This document shows, one piece after another, positions 54,999 through 63,500 of a stretch of 64,000 bases of DNA; position 1 is the stretch's first letter, and the number at the start of each line of letters is the position of its first letter. Made by a program: the position numbers and the translations under genes. Below the pieces are notes generated by a model that did no database searches, was not told where the DNA came from, and saw only the letters and a program-made list of their open reading frames with translations. The DNA is from Paenibacillus dauci (GTDB lineage: Bacteria > Bacillota > Bacilli > Paenibacillales > Paenibacillaceae), in NCBI RefSeq assembly GCF_000971985.1, contig NZ_LAQQ01000008.1, forward strand, positions 1 through 64,000, read 5' to 3'.

Positions 54999-56995
54999 GA
55001 TTGGCTGCTCTCCTCACTGATCGTAAAGTAGCGACCTTTCACAATTTCGGCGCTATGCGTACTTTGATTAAATTCTAGTGTGTAACATTTTGCTGCCACG
55101 TCTTTGAGTAGAGCAAATTGTTCTGCTCCAACTTCAGAATCGGTTGTGAACATCAATACTTGCTCACCGCATCTTGGAATAAAATGCTGAATAAGTGCCC
55201 GTTTATGATCTTGGTCTAGACGTCCCATTAATGTATCGAAAACAAACGGCAGCTTCCATCCTGATACTTTAAACATCGCCCAGATGATCGTTAACATAAG
55301 CATTTCTTTTTCGCCTGCAGAAAGACGTTCTTTGGTAATATGATGCTGCTCACGATTATACAAATTCAATTCAAAAGTTAAGTGATTGATATGAATTCGA
55401 TCAATATATTCCTTTTTGCGGAAAAGAATATTAACCATTTTAGTTGCTTCGTTTGCTACGTCGTCTAACTTCTTACGCCATTGGCGCTCTCTAAAACGTT
55501 GACTAACCAACAGCAATTTTTCGGTCATAACAAAAGAATTCTCCGCTTTATGATATTCACGGATTTTATCTGTAATTTTGTTAGAAGATAAAGTATGCAA
55601 ACGAATTGTCTCGTTGGCTTCTTGGATCTCTTTATTATATTGCTCGATCAGCAAACGTAATTGTTCGATACGCTTCGTTTTTGTTTCAATTTGTTCTAAA
55701 ATTTCTTTGAACTCACTGGATTGATCATTATTCTCGATCGATTTGCGCAAGGTTTGAGATTCTGCAAGCATCGTTGCATTCTGGTCAAAAAGCTTAATAT
55801 ACTCTTGAGCATCAATCTTTTGAATCTGATTGAATAGGTTTTGAATCTCGCTACGTTGCGCGAATGATGCTCTATGAATCAATTTAATGTTCTCTGGCTG
55901 CATAATGGCTAGAATACCTCTATGCAAATGATCAATATCGTATGTCACATTCGTTTGACCAACTGTATGTTGAAGCTCATGAATCAGATCATTTAGCTTT
56001 TTCTTATCTAAAGCAGAGGCTACGTATTCAAAAGATTCATTCTCTTTCTCTAAATCAAGTTGCTTCACTACTCTGCCTAATAAATCTCTAGTGATATAAA
56101 AAGGCATTAATGAAGTTATAAATGAGCGAATTTGCTCTGTATTTGCTTTTCTCTTATTCTCAATTGTATTAACTTTGGCTAACAGCTGTTGTCTCTCATC
56201 ACGCAGCAAACCGCCATGTTCATCAAAGTCTTTTTTATGCTGTTTTATTTCATCGTTCAAACGTAATGTTTCATCTTCGCTTAGTGAAATAAGAGATTGT
56301 TTTTCCTCAATAAATACCTGTAATTCATTTATTTGATTAATCAGACTTTCTTGCTCAGCAATCTCTTTAGCTGCACTAGCATTTTTTTGAGCATATTGCA
56401 TTCGATAAGCCTGCAAATCTTTTTCTAGATTCATAAAAAGATCTAAATTGAACAAAATCTTACCCGAATCATTCAAATACTCTGGGATCTTTTCGTCGGA
56501 AACAATTCTTGAAATATCTTCTCCATCAAAAAGACAAAGCTCAAAAAGACGAGGAGGCATTTCTTCACGTAATCTATTTTGAAAATCAGATTGCTTTTGC
56601 GTAGTTAGATACTGACCATTTTTCAATACACTAAAGCTCTCTCTAATTTTCTCATTTTTAAAACGCCATTCTCGTACTAATACATAATCGACAGTTTCAA
56701 ACTCTTCTGTAGCCGTATACTCCAGCTTGATTTGAAACTCGTTGCTATTACTCTGTACAGCAGAGCGATTAAGCAGCGAATGAATTTTGCGGAAATAAGG
56801 TTCGTTATCATTAACAAAGCCATATGCTAACGAGCCAAATAATACAATCCGCAAAGACTCTAGAATTGTCGTTTTACCTGCACCATTCTTACCACCGATT
56901 AGAATAACATTCTTCTCCGGGGTAGTATTGAAATCAAAATGATGTGGTCCATGATAGGCTCCTATGTTGCGGAGCAGTAATTTAGTAATCTGCAT
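54995..56995 (-). CDS. dndD: DNA sulfur modification ATPase DndD
   Basis: 666-residue SMC/RecN/Rad50-type ATPase: N-terminal FNTTPEKNVILIGGKNGAGKTT Walker A (34-43), long coiled-coil arms over ~190-480, then the ABC signature LSAGEKEMLMLTIIWAM and Walker B region LPFVFDTLMGRLDQDH. It is thought to open or bend DNA for the DndC/DndE chemistry. dndC ends 18 bases upstream and dndE overlaps by four bases downstream, so the four genes are one transcript. Confidence 0.95.
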   Translation of the reverse strand: MQITKLLLRNIGAYHGPHHFDFNTTPEKNVILIGGKNGAGKTTILESLRIVLFGSLAYGFVNDNEPYFRKIHSLLNRSAVQSNSNEFQIKLEYTATEEFETVDYVLVREWRFKNEKIRESFSVLKNGQYLTTQKQSDFQNRLREEMPPRLFELCLFDGEDISRIVSDEKIPEYLNDSGKILFNLDLFMNLEKDLQAYRMQYAQKNASAAKEIAEQESLINQINELQVFIEEKQSLISLSEDETLRLNDEIKQHKKDFDEHGGLLRDERQQLLAKVNTIENKRKANTEQIRSFITSLMPFYITRDLLGRVVKQLDLEKENESFEYVASALDKKKLNDLIHELQHTVGQTNVTYDIDHLHRGILAIMQPENIKLIHRASFAQRSEIQNLFNQIQKIDAQEYIKLFDQNATMLAESQTLRKSIENNDQSSEFKEILEQIETKTKRIEQLRLLIEQYNKEIQEANETIRLHTLSSNKITDKIREYHKAENSFVMTEKLLLVSQRFRERQWRKKLDDVANEATKMVNILFRKKEYIDRIHINHLTFELNLYNREQHHITKERLSAGEKEMLMLTIIWAMFKVSGWKLPFVFDTLMGRLDQDHKRALIQHFIPRCGEQVLMFTTDSEVGAEQFALLKDVAAKCYTLEFNQSTHSAEIVKGRYFTISEESSQS

Positions 56996-57013
56996 GAAAA
57001 GCTAATCCACCTT

Positions 57014-58501
57014 TTAAAGATGCAAGAAGTCTTGCTTCAGAGTTTTATCGAATGCTTGGAACAGACCACGTCTGACTTTTACGCCAGAGTAATCTTTTTC
57101 TACCGAGATCAATTGTTTGAGAACACTCAAATTCACGCCTTCTTCTTGGCAAAGCGTCTCTAAATCAGTCAATTGATCTTCTTTGAATACAGGACGATCA
57201 TTATGATTCCAATCATATGTCTCACCTGTTTCTTCTTCTACAATCAATGGCAAGCGATCTTCCCACTGTAAGTCATCATGCCAGTACTTGCGAATAGCTT
57301 TGAGTTCTTCAACGGTAATCAATTCAACATTAGGATCATACAATTCACGAACTTGTTTCTGCGTACGGAGAAGCTGTCTTAGAATCTCTTCACGAGCTTT
57401 CAAAGTAAATGGACCCACACCAAAGCGTTTGAGTGAACCATCTTCTTCTTCAACTAATATATTCAGATCTTCTACAGTAGCTAGATTGATATTGTTAGAA
57501 TCTAAATACTGCTTGATTTCAGCTTTAGTTATAATTACTTGTCCTTCTTCAGGCTCATCATTATAAGGAAGTAGATATACTTCGCCATTCATCCGTTGTT
57601 TTTGTCTTTTAGAGTGATCTTCTCTAATCTGAACTAAGAAACTTCTAAAATCATATAATGGACGAAGCCAGTCTATACCATTGTTAATAAAGCCACTCAA
57701 TGCTTTATCTTCACTTACTACGGTACAAGTCCAGCAACCAAAACGACTATTGCCACAAGATCCTGCACTTTCCTTTACTTCTTTATCAACAATTAATGGG
57801 CATTCACTATTCGAACTTTGATAAAGCTCAAGCAGTTCATTATTATCATCGCCCCAAGGTGAATCGTATTGCAGCAGGAACTCCCATACATCATCAACAT
57901 CAAATACACGAATCGGAGCAAAAACAAAAGCGTTTCTTAACGTAGAGTGACGCATAAGCTTTTTGCCTTCGATCGTATGAGACTGCATTACTGCAGCGCG
58001 AGTTGCACTTTCTGAATCACGTACACCAAGTAGCATGATGACCTCGCCAAATTGATCTACTTTATCCAAAATAAAGCGGTTAGCTGGCTCGATTTTCAAA
58101 CGGTCTGTACACCATCTGAACTTCTGGCGTGGTGTTGGATACCCTTTACCTATAATAGAAGACCAGAATGTTTGATCCACTTTAGGACGAACCTTTTGTG
58201 TTTCGAATGGTAGTCCAAGCTCTAGAGCTTTTTTCTGAATTCTACCTAGCGTACGAGTAATTTTATCAATAATAAGTGGCGTCTCTACTTGAGTATCTGA
58301 AGAAATCACATAGACTTTCTTATGCAGTTGTGACGCTTCAAGCTCTTGAAGTGCCTGAAATACTAACTGAACGACAGCAGTAGAATCTTTACCTCCACTA
58401 AATCCTACTACCCAAGGACGCTCGTCCATCAGATAAACTTCTTTCACTAATTCCTTCGCTTCTGTAAATTTCGTTCCTGTATTAAATATGTTAAGTTCCA
58501 A
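57014..58501 (-). CDS. dndC: DNA sulfurtransferase DndC
   Basis: 495-residue PAPS-reductase-like protein: ATP-pyrophosphatase loop VVGFSGGKDSTAVVQL (35-41), KFRWCTDRLKI, and the iron-sulfur Cys set formed by that WC and the late NSECPLIV ... CGNSRFGCWTC cluster, which holds the [4Fe-4S]. It activates the DNA backbone and inserts sulfur supplied by DndA. The start is TTG 58501: the GGAGG is eight bases upstream inside the end of dndB (11-base overlap), and no ATG nearby is as well placed. Confidence 0.95.
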   Translation of the reverse strand: MELNIFNTGTKFTEAKELVKEVYLMDERPWVVGFSGGKDSTAVVQLVFQALQELEASQLHKKVYVISSDTQVETPLIIDKITRTLGRIQKKALELGLPFETQKVRPKVDQTFWSSIIGKGYPTPRQKFRWCTDRLKIEPANRFILDKVDQFGEVIMLLGVRDSESATRAAVMQSHTIEGKKLMRHSTLRNAFVFAPIRVFDVDDVWEFLLQYDSPWGDDNNELLELYQSSNSECPLIVDKEVKESAGSCGNSRFGCWTCTVVSEDKALSGFINNGIDWLRPLYDFRSFLVQIREDHSKRQKQRMNGEVYLLPYNDEPEEGQVIITKAEIKQYLDSNNINLATVEDLNILVEEEDGSLKRFGVGPFTLKAREEILRQLLRTQKQVRELYDPNVELITVEELKAIRKYWHDDLQWEDRLPLIVEEETGETYDWNHNDRPVFKEDQLTDLETLCQEEGVNLSVLKQLISVEKDYSGVKVRRGLFQAFDKTLKQDFLHL

Positions 58502-59585
58502 GAGAGGAATCCTCCTTTATTTTGTCTTCAATTTTCTGTTCCTGTTCTGTAAGAGGAAGTCCAATTTTTAGTTTGATCTGATTGGCTGTTAACTGGATCG
58601 TTTCGTTGTTTTTATTAATACGACCTGTCTGGCCATAAGCACGACCTTCCCAGTCAGCCTTGTTATCTCTTTGCCAATCCACCATTTTAAGCTTTTTAAT
58701 GTAGGTTTGCCATTCATCTGGATGATAGACATATAAATAATGACCTATAATACCGATCGCTTCTAAAAAGATGCCATGTGCCACTACGGAATTTACTCGT
58801 AATTCTCTAGGTGAGACGTTCTTTTTTAAGACTTCTTGCCATTCTGGAATCGATACACAAAGGAGTTCCCAGAATTGCTTTGTAAACTCTTTTTCTTGAT
58901 CGGAGAGAATATCTCCCTTTTTTTTACCTAATAGACGACTGGTAGTATTAAACACATGATTTAGAGCAAATAGCTTAGGGGAGTTTTTAGATAAATTCAC
59001 TTTTTCTCGATCTACATATCTTTCAAGTAAAGGGATTTCGGTTAGTAAACTTTTAGTGATAAGAGACAGCTGGTCACGATGATCATATAAAATCCCGATC
59101 GATGATGTCGTATTGACTGCATGCCTATTTAAATCCGAAAACATTTGTTGTGAACGTGTTAAACCTAAATCATGAAAAAACACTACTGAGATTGTCTCAT
59201 CACCAAGCTCAGGAGAAATTTTTAGAGCTTCTTCAATAGCAGCTCTACGATGTTGACCGTCATTAATAAGAAACTTAGAATCAAGAGAGATGGTAAGATA
59301 TCCTATGTCTTTCAAATCTTTAGAATGTTCCTGGAAGACCATCTCCCCATCAACCGAAGCGGTTAACGAAGAAAATATGTAGTCTTTAGGATTCTCTAAA
59401 ATGTAGTTCGTGATGTCTGGAACCCTTGCTTTATTCATAAGGCGCTGAGCACGATGTTCTGCCGGAATCTCTTCCTCATCAAACAGAAAAATCTTAGGAA
59501 TTAAACGTAGAGGACACATAACGGTATAGAACTCTCTACTTGCTTGAATCCCCCTAAGAGCAGGAAAGCTATAACTGAAGTTCAT
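58491..59585 (-). CDS. dndB: DndB, regulator of the dnd system (DGQHR protein)
   Basis: 364 residues. Signature FLINDGQHRRAAIEEAL (DGQHR at 109-113) followed by MFSDLNRHAVNTTSSIGILYD, the family continuation. DndB is not essential for sulfur insertion but tunes the amount and pattern of phosphorothioates and has been described as a transcriptional repressor of dnd genes. ATG 59585 is used because GGAGG directly abuts the ATG at 59591. First gene of the dndBCDEA-SIR2 operon, with a strong promoter and a 16-bp palindrome in its leader. Confidence 0.92.
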   Translation of the reverse strand: MNFSYSFPALRGIQASREFYTVMCPLRLIPKIFLFDEEEIPAEHRAQRLMNKARVPDITNYILENPKDYIFSSLTASVDGEMVFQEHSKDLKDIGYLTISLDSKFLINDGQHRRAAIEEALKISPELGDETISVVFFHDLGLTRSQQMFSDLNRHAVNTTSSIGILYDHRDQLSLITKSLLTEIPLLERYVDREKVNLSKNSPKLFALNHVFNTTSRLLGKKKGDILSDQEKEFTKQFWELLCVSIPEWQEVLKKNVSPRELRVNSVVAHGIFLEAIGIIGHYLYVYHPDEWQTYIKKLKMVDWQRDNKADWEGRAYGQTGRINKNNETIQLTANQIKLKIGLPLTEQEQKIEDKIKEDSSLGT

Positions 59586-59598
59586 CAGCATCCTCCTT

Positions 59599-59614
59599 TA
59601 TTACGTACGTAATA
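59599..59614 (-). promoter_or_regulatory. Perfect palindrome in the dndB leader
   Basis: TATTACGTACGTAATA, a perfect 16-bp palindrome, lies between the predicted start site and the dndB ribosome binding site. This is a natural operator position for an autorepressor such as DndB; binding is inferred. Confidence 0.6.
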
Positions 59615-59631
59615 TTGTAATTTGCTTTTAT

Positions 59632-59660
59632 ATTTTACCTAAATACGAACGAATGTTCAA
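59632..59660 (-). promoter_or_regulatory. Promoter of the dnd operon
   Basis: Minus-strand -35 TTGAAC (59655-59660) and -10 TAAAAT (59632-59637) are spaced by 17 bases, ~50 bases before dndB. Confidence 0.7.
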
Positions 59661-59797
59661 TGCTTTTAAGAATTTCTCAAATTAAATTTTGTTTTTAAAG
59701 AAATATCATGAAAATATTTTTATTATTTCTTATAGGATTAGAAGTTTAGGATAGAATTTAGGATTATTTAAAATAATAAATACGGAGGAATTTTATT

Positions 59798-60967
59798 TTG
59801 AGTTGGTTACAATTAATCGAAAAATTCGAACAAATGTACAAAGATGAAAAAATTCAGAGATTCCTTGATTTAATAAGAATAATTGGTAGTATAGCCTTCT
59901 TTACCTTTGTGCTAGGTTCTTATCTATTTAGCTTAGGTTATTGTTTTTTATACGGCCTTTTTATAAAGGGAGGAGGTACAGGCTTTTCTCTATTACATAT
60001 GATAACATTGCCTTTTTTATTTAATCATCATACTGTATCAATCATTACTATTTTACTCACCTTAAGTATTGCCTTTATGGTTTCTGCAGTATTCACCTTT
60101 AGAGAAAAACATACAAAATCAATTATATTAGTAATTTTGCTTTTTATTTTATTTCATATTTGTTTATCATTATTCTTCATGGAAGGCGATAATTTGAAAT
60201 TTAGAATTATAAATTTTTTACCCGTATGGATATTGCCTTCACTTTTAACTATAATGATTTTTTGGTTCATACGCTTCCCACTAAATATGTGGTCAAGTTT
60301 TTCTGGTTCTTTATATTTTTTACTTATATCAGGAATATTATTGGCTTATACTGATCTAAGTGATACTTATACAAAATTACTTGCCCCTTTTGTAGTTTTT
60401 ATGGGAGGTATACTATTTTCGTTTGTTAAGCAATCCTGGCTAAACAAATTAAGAGTTCGTACATTTATATATTTCCCTTATGCTTTCACTTTAATCTCAC
60501 TTATAATCTCTTTGTTTGACTGGATAAATCAAAATGCTTCATTCACGTCATCTAGATTTTTAATTTTGACGATTATATGTTGTTCCGTAGTTGTAAGTAT
60601 CGCTACTTCATTTATTCCTATCAAAATCAAACCTATTTTTCAGGAAGAAGAATTAAAAAAAATAAACAAATACTACTATTTCAAAAAGTTCACTTCTCAA
60701 ACTAAACCAGTAAAATATAGCTTTATATCTCTCAGTATACTTATTTTTGGCGTTCTCAGTTCTTATGTAGCAGTGAATTGTGGGGAAAATATGAGGTTGA
60801 CTCTTTCTACTCAAAACCTATCTTTACAGTCTGTAAAAATACTAAATAACTCTTCTGAAACACTAATACAAGGGAAGATTTTATCAATACAAAATGGAGT
60901 TTATTATATTTCCGATGAAAATTGGAATTTGAAAATTATAAAAGCAGATGAACTTATTATAGATTAG
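59798..60967 (+). CDS. Polytopic membrane protein of unknown function, divergent from dnd
   Basis: 389 residues with a start at TTG 59798, nine bases from GGAGG. About eight to nine hydrophobic helices follow an amphipathic, charged N-terminal stretch (LQLIEKFEQMYKDEKIQRFLDLIRI). A final helix near ~305-325 precedes a ~65-residue hydrophilic C-terminal tail rich in short beta-type segments. No family recognised. Its strong AT bias and its place 213 bases from dndB mark it as part of the island. It may be a membrane accessory of the defence system, by analogy to membrane proteins that accompany effector-type systems, or an unrelated passenger. Confidence 0.65.
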   Translation: MSWLQLIEKFEQMYKDEKIQRFLDLIRIIGSIAFFTFVLGSYLFSLGYCFLYGLFIKGGGTGFSLLHMITLPFLFNHHTVSIITILLTLSIAFMVSAVFTFREKHTKSIILVILLFILFHICLSLFFMEGDNLKFRIINFLPVWILPSLLTIMIFWFIRFPLNMWSSFSGSLYFLLISGILLAYTDLSDTYTKLLAPFVVFMGGILFSFVKQSWLNKLRVRTFIYFPYAFTLISLIISLFDWINQNASFTSSRFLILTIICCSVVVSIATSFIPIKIKPIFQEEELKKINKYYYFKKFTSQTKPVKYSFISLSILIFGVLSSYVAVNCGENMRLTLSTQNLSLQSVKILNNSSETLIQGKILSIQNGVYYISDENWNLKIIKADELIID

Positions 60968-61156
60968 AATGGCTCCCAACTATAAATTATAGTGTAGGTT
61001 AAATTCGCCTCTCTTTTTGTAACTCTTTTAAATTTCGATTCTCACTTCAACAAATTTTCAAGAAGATTAAACACTTCATAATCTTAATTCTAATACTGTT
61101 AAACCCATCATATTTGTTGCTGTCTTATATCAAAGAGAAATATCATACTGTGAGAT

Positions 61157-61200
61157 ATATAGCAAAGAAAGCAGCCAGAAGGCTGCTTTCTTTGCTATAT
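61157..61200. terminator. Perfect bidirectional terminator at the island edge
   Basis: A 20-bp inverted repeat with a four-base AGAA loop (61157-61176 with 61181-61200, core AGCAAAGAAAGCAGCC). It lies between the membrane-protein gene and the convergent DUF3238 gene. Confidence 0.85.
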
Positions 61201-61220
61201 TTATTTCTTTTATAAAGAAT

Positions 61221-61823
61221 TTATAAAATATCGCGTGTAACATTCACTTTGGTATCTCCATCTCCAAAAAGATCGATTAGATTTTTTTGGTTAAACTGAT
61301 AGATAGTTTGCCATCCACCATTAGAAACGCGAGCATAGACTTCGTAAGAAGGGAACCCATCATGTTCCCCTTCTAATGTAATTGTCCCATTTTTTCGTAC
61401 TGTCAAATTAAATGCGTAGTTAATTTTGGGAGCGCCTGGAATCAACGGGATACTTGTTGCATTTTTCAATGAAAGTGTATAATAGTCTCCGGCTCCTCCT
61501 GTCAAACTAGAAGCAATTACTTTTGCAGTAATATTTTCTGTACCTGCTGTTGCCTTTCGTTCGCGTACATTTCCATTTTTAATTGTCGTAATTCTTTCAA
61601 CAGATTCTCCAGTTCGTGGAGTGGAATTCCATGTTCCGCCATTATTATTAAATTCCATTGTAATGTACTGAGCAGTTCTAAAACTGGTAGCTTCTTTTTG
61701 GAATCCTCGGTTATCTCCTTTAAGTTCTGATTTGTACGATACACCATCCAGAATTTGTAGTGGAGAAGGGACCCAAGCATCTTTAATAAAAGTCATAATT
61801 TTCAAAGCAAATGTAACAGCCAT
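61221..61823 (-). CDS. DUF3238-family protein
   Basis: 200 residues, no signal peptide. The opening segment FALKIMTFIKDAWV, the internal GDNRGFQKEATSFRTAQYITMEF and the closing LEGEHDGFPSYEVYARVSNGGWQTIYQFNQ are the pattern of DUF3238, a beta-rich family found in Bacillus and Paenibacillus with no proven function. GGAGG is seven bases upstream of the ATG. Base composition is intermediate between the island and host. It is convergent with the membrane-protein gene and ends at the shared terminator. Confidence 0.75.
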   Translation of the reverse strand: MAVTFALKIMTFIKDAWVPSPLQILDGVSYKSELKGDNRGFQKEATSFRTAQYITMEFNNNGGTWNSTPRTGESVERITTIKNGNVRERKATAGTENITAKVIASSLTGGAGDYYTLSLKNATSIPLIPGAPKINYAFNLTVRKNGTITLEGEHDGFPSYEVYARVSNGGWQTIYQFNQKNLIDLFGDGDTKVNVTRDIL

Positions 61824-62094
61824 TATATTTCCTCCAGCATTTATATGATAAATCCGTTTTGGAGAATGATATTTGCAAAGACCATTCTCTAATCTTCACA
61901 AATACTTATCAAAACGAGCTCTCATATATAAAGGGAAAAAATAATGCTTTTTCACAACCTATACTTTAAATTATTTTTTTGTTTAAATTTCAATTTTCTA
62001 TTTTTGTGATTTACTGTTATGTTATACTATAGTGAAAAATAGTACATTCTTTTACTGTTTGTTTAATATTTGATTAGCTAGGAGTGAACTAAAA

Positions 62095-62562
62095 ATGAGA
62101 GATAGTACTCGTCAAAGAATTGGACTACTTTCTATACTTGTAGTTGCTGTTATAGCTATTGTAATTATTGTAATGATAGTGATGAATTCACGTCGTGCCA
62201 GCGTCTACCTGATTCCGGAGAACTACAATGGATGGATACAGATCATTTACAACCAGCAGAGCTATCCACCGATCGACACCAGTCTCACCAAAGCTACCTT
62301 CCCTATCGGATCAGACGGTGTCCTTCGGACTTCAACACCAGAGGTATCTGAAGGGATCGCAGAAGATCAGTATTACTGGGTAAATGCACAGGGAGAACGA
62401 ACGCCAATCGATACGCAGAAATTGATACACGGCAAGAGCGTCCGCAGCAGTGGAACAGACGGTACTGAACAAGACTCTGAAACTGTAGCCGAGGAATTTT
62501 TTGTAGGTACAGAGGAAGCGTATAAGCAGACTCCGGCTCCTTCGCTGGAAGATCATTTATAA
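62095..62562 (+). CDS. DUF6843-like membrane-anchored protein
   Basis: 155 residues. An N-terminal hydrophobic helix (LLSILVVAVIAIVIIVMIVM, residues ~11-30) anchors it. The following YLIPENYNGWIQIIYNQQSYPP resembles the DUF6843 core found in small Bacillus/Paenibacillus lipoprotein-like proteins. The C-terminal ~50 residues are acidic and Ser/Thr rich, probably disordered. No enzymatic motif. AGGAG sits ten bases before the ATG. Downstream terminator at about 62686-62720. Confidence 0.7.
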   Translation: MRDSTRQRIGLLSILVVAVIAIVIIVMIVMNSRRASVYLIPENYNGWIQIIYNQQSYPPIDTSLTKATFPIGSDGVLRTSTPEVSEGIAEDQYYWVNAQGERTPIDTQKLIHGKSVRSSGTDGTEQDSETVAEEFFVGTEEAYKQTPAPSLEDHL

Positions 62563-62685
62563 TATTGAATGATATGCTCTCTTTTCTACGACTGGTGTGA
62601 TTGAAGTTATATTCATATCCAGGAATTTTCTGTGGTTAAGCCATTATACTTTCTGAATATGTCCAGCTATCCTGATAGTAAGCTT

Positions 62686-62720
62686 AGAAGAGCAGACCCG
62701 CTTAAAGGGCTGCTCTTTTG
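62686..62720. terminator. Terminator shared by the DUF6843 and stalk-like genes
   Basis: AAGAGCAG (62688-62695) pairs with CTGCTCTT (62710-62717) around a CCC/GGG inner pair, with a T run after it. The two flanking genes converge on it. Confidence 0.8.
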
Positions 62721-62729
62721 TTAATTCTA

Positions 62730-63290
62730 CTAGTTATACGTCAAATTCGCATGCATAATACCATCCTTACCACCGGGAAAAGGATCTACATACTGAATAC
62801 CCAGAAAGCCCAGCTTCTCCTTCCACTGTTCTCTCTGAAGATCGTGGTAACTCTCACCATATCGATCAAAGACATACGACAATACGAGTGCATGGATAGA
62901 AGCTGCGCCATTCTGCATCTTTACCCAGGATTCCGGTAGAACGATCTGATGATCGCTGGAAGAGATGGAGTGATCGGAAAAGTTCAGGATCATCTCGGAA
63001 TCATCCTTTTTCACTATAGCGATCTTGCGCTTGCTATCCCAGGTAATCTGGTTAGCATGGCCTTTGAAAATGTCTTTGACCGGAATGTAGATTGTGCTGT
63101 ATACCTTTTCCTTGGCAGAAGGGCCAGTGATGAGAAGACTGGAACGGGTCAATGTACCTGCGTAGACCGATTTGGCTTTTTGGACAAATCGATCGGAACT
63201 TGCAGCAGCAGCGGCTGGATGATTCCAGTATACGGACAGGATACCCATTGCTAATAGGATGCTGGTCAGTACTTTTGCGGCTTTGTTCAT
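62730..63290 (-). CDS. Secreted stalk-domain-like protein
   Basis: 186 residues with a signal peptide (MNKAAKVLTSILLAMGILSV ... AAAAA). The mature part runs VYSTIYIPVKDIFKGHANQITWDSKRKIAIVKKDDSEMILNFSDHSISSSD, a copper-amine-oxidase-N-type stalk domain fragment, then a C-terminal WVKMQNGAASIHALVLSYVFDRYG segment. Function unknown, envelope location inferred. ATG 63290 has GGGAGG five bases upstream; the longer frame (to 63401) is unsupported. It resembles the stalk protein at 27.7 kb in domain type but not in detail. Confidence 0.75.
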   Translation of the reverse strand: MNKAAKVLTSILLAMGILSVYWNHPAAAAASSDRFVQKAKSVYAGTLTRSSLLITGPSAKEKVYSTIYIPVKDIFKGHANQITWDSKRKIAIVKKDDSEMILNFSDHSISSSDHQIVLPESWVKMQNGAASIHALVLSYVFDRYGESYHDLQREQWKEKLGFLGIQYVDPFPGGKDGIMHANLTYN

Positions 63291-63500
63291 AATTACCTCC
63301 CTGATATTACATTTTTGGTATATCCTATCTATATCTATAACGTTGATTGAGCTCCAAGAAGTGCAGGCAGTCCCCATATAAAGTAACGAACGAGCTGACA
63401 TAGCCTTTTCCTATAACCCATTATCACTATTAACAGTTACACCCTCTCGCCCTCCCCATGCTATGATACATGCAAAATAGAGACAAAAAGGGGTCGGATG

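Noticed and set aside
61221-61823. Phage or integrase remnant at the right edge of the island
   Set aside because: The gene is a DUF3238-type protein; no integrase, tRNA or direct repeat that could be an attachment site was seen at either edge.
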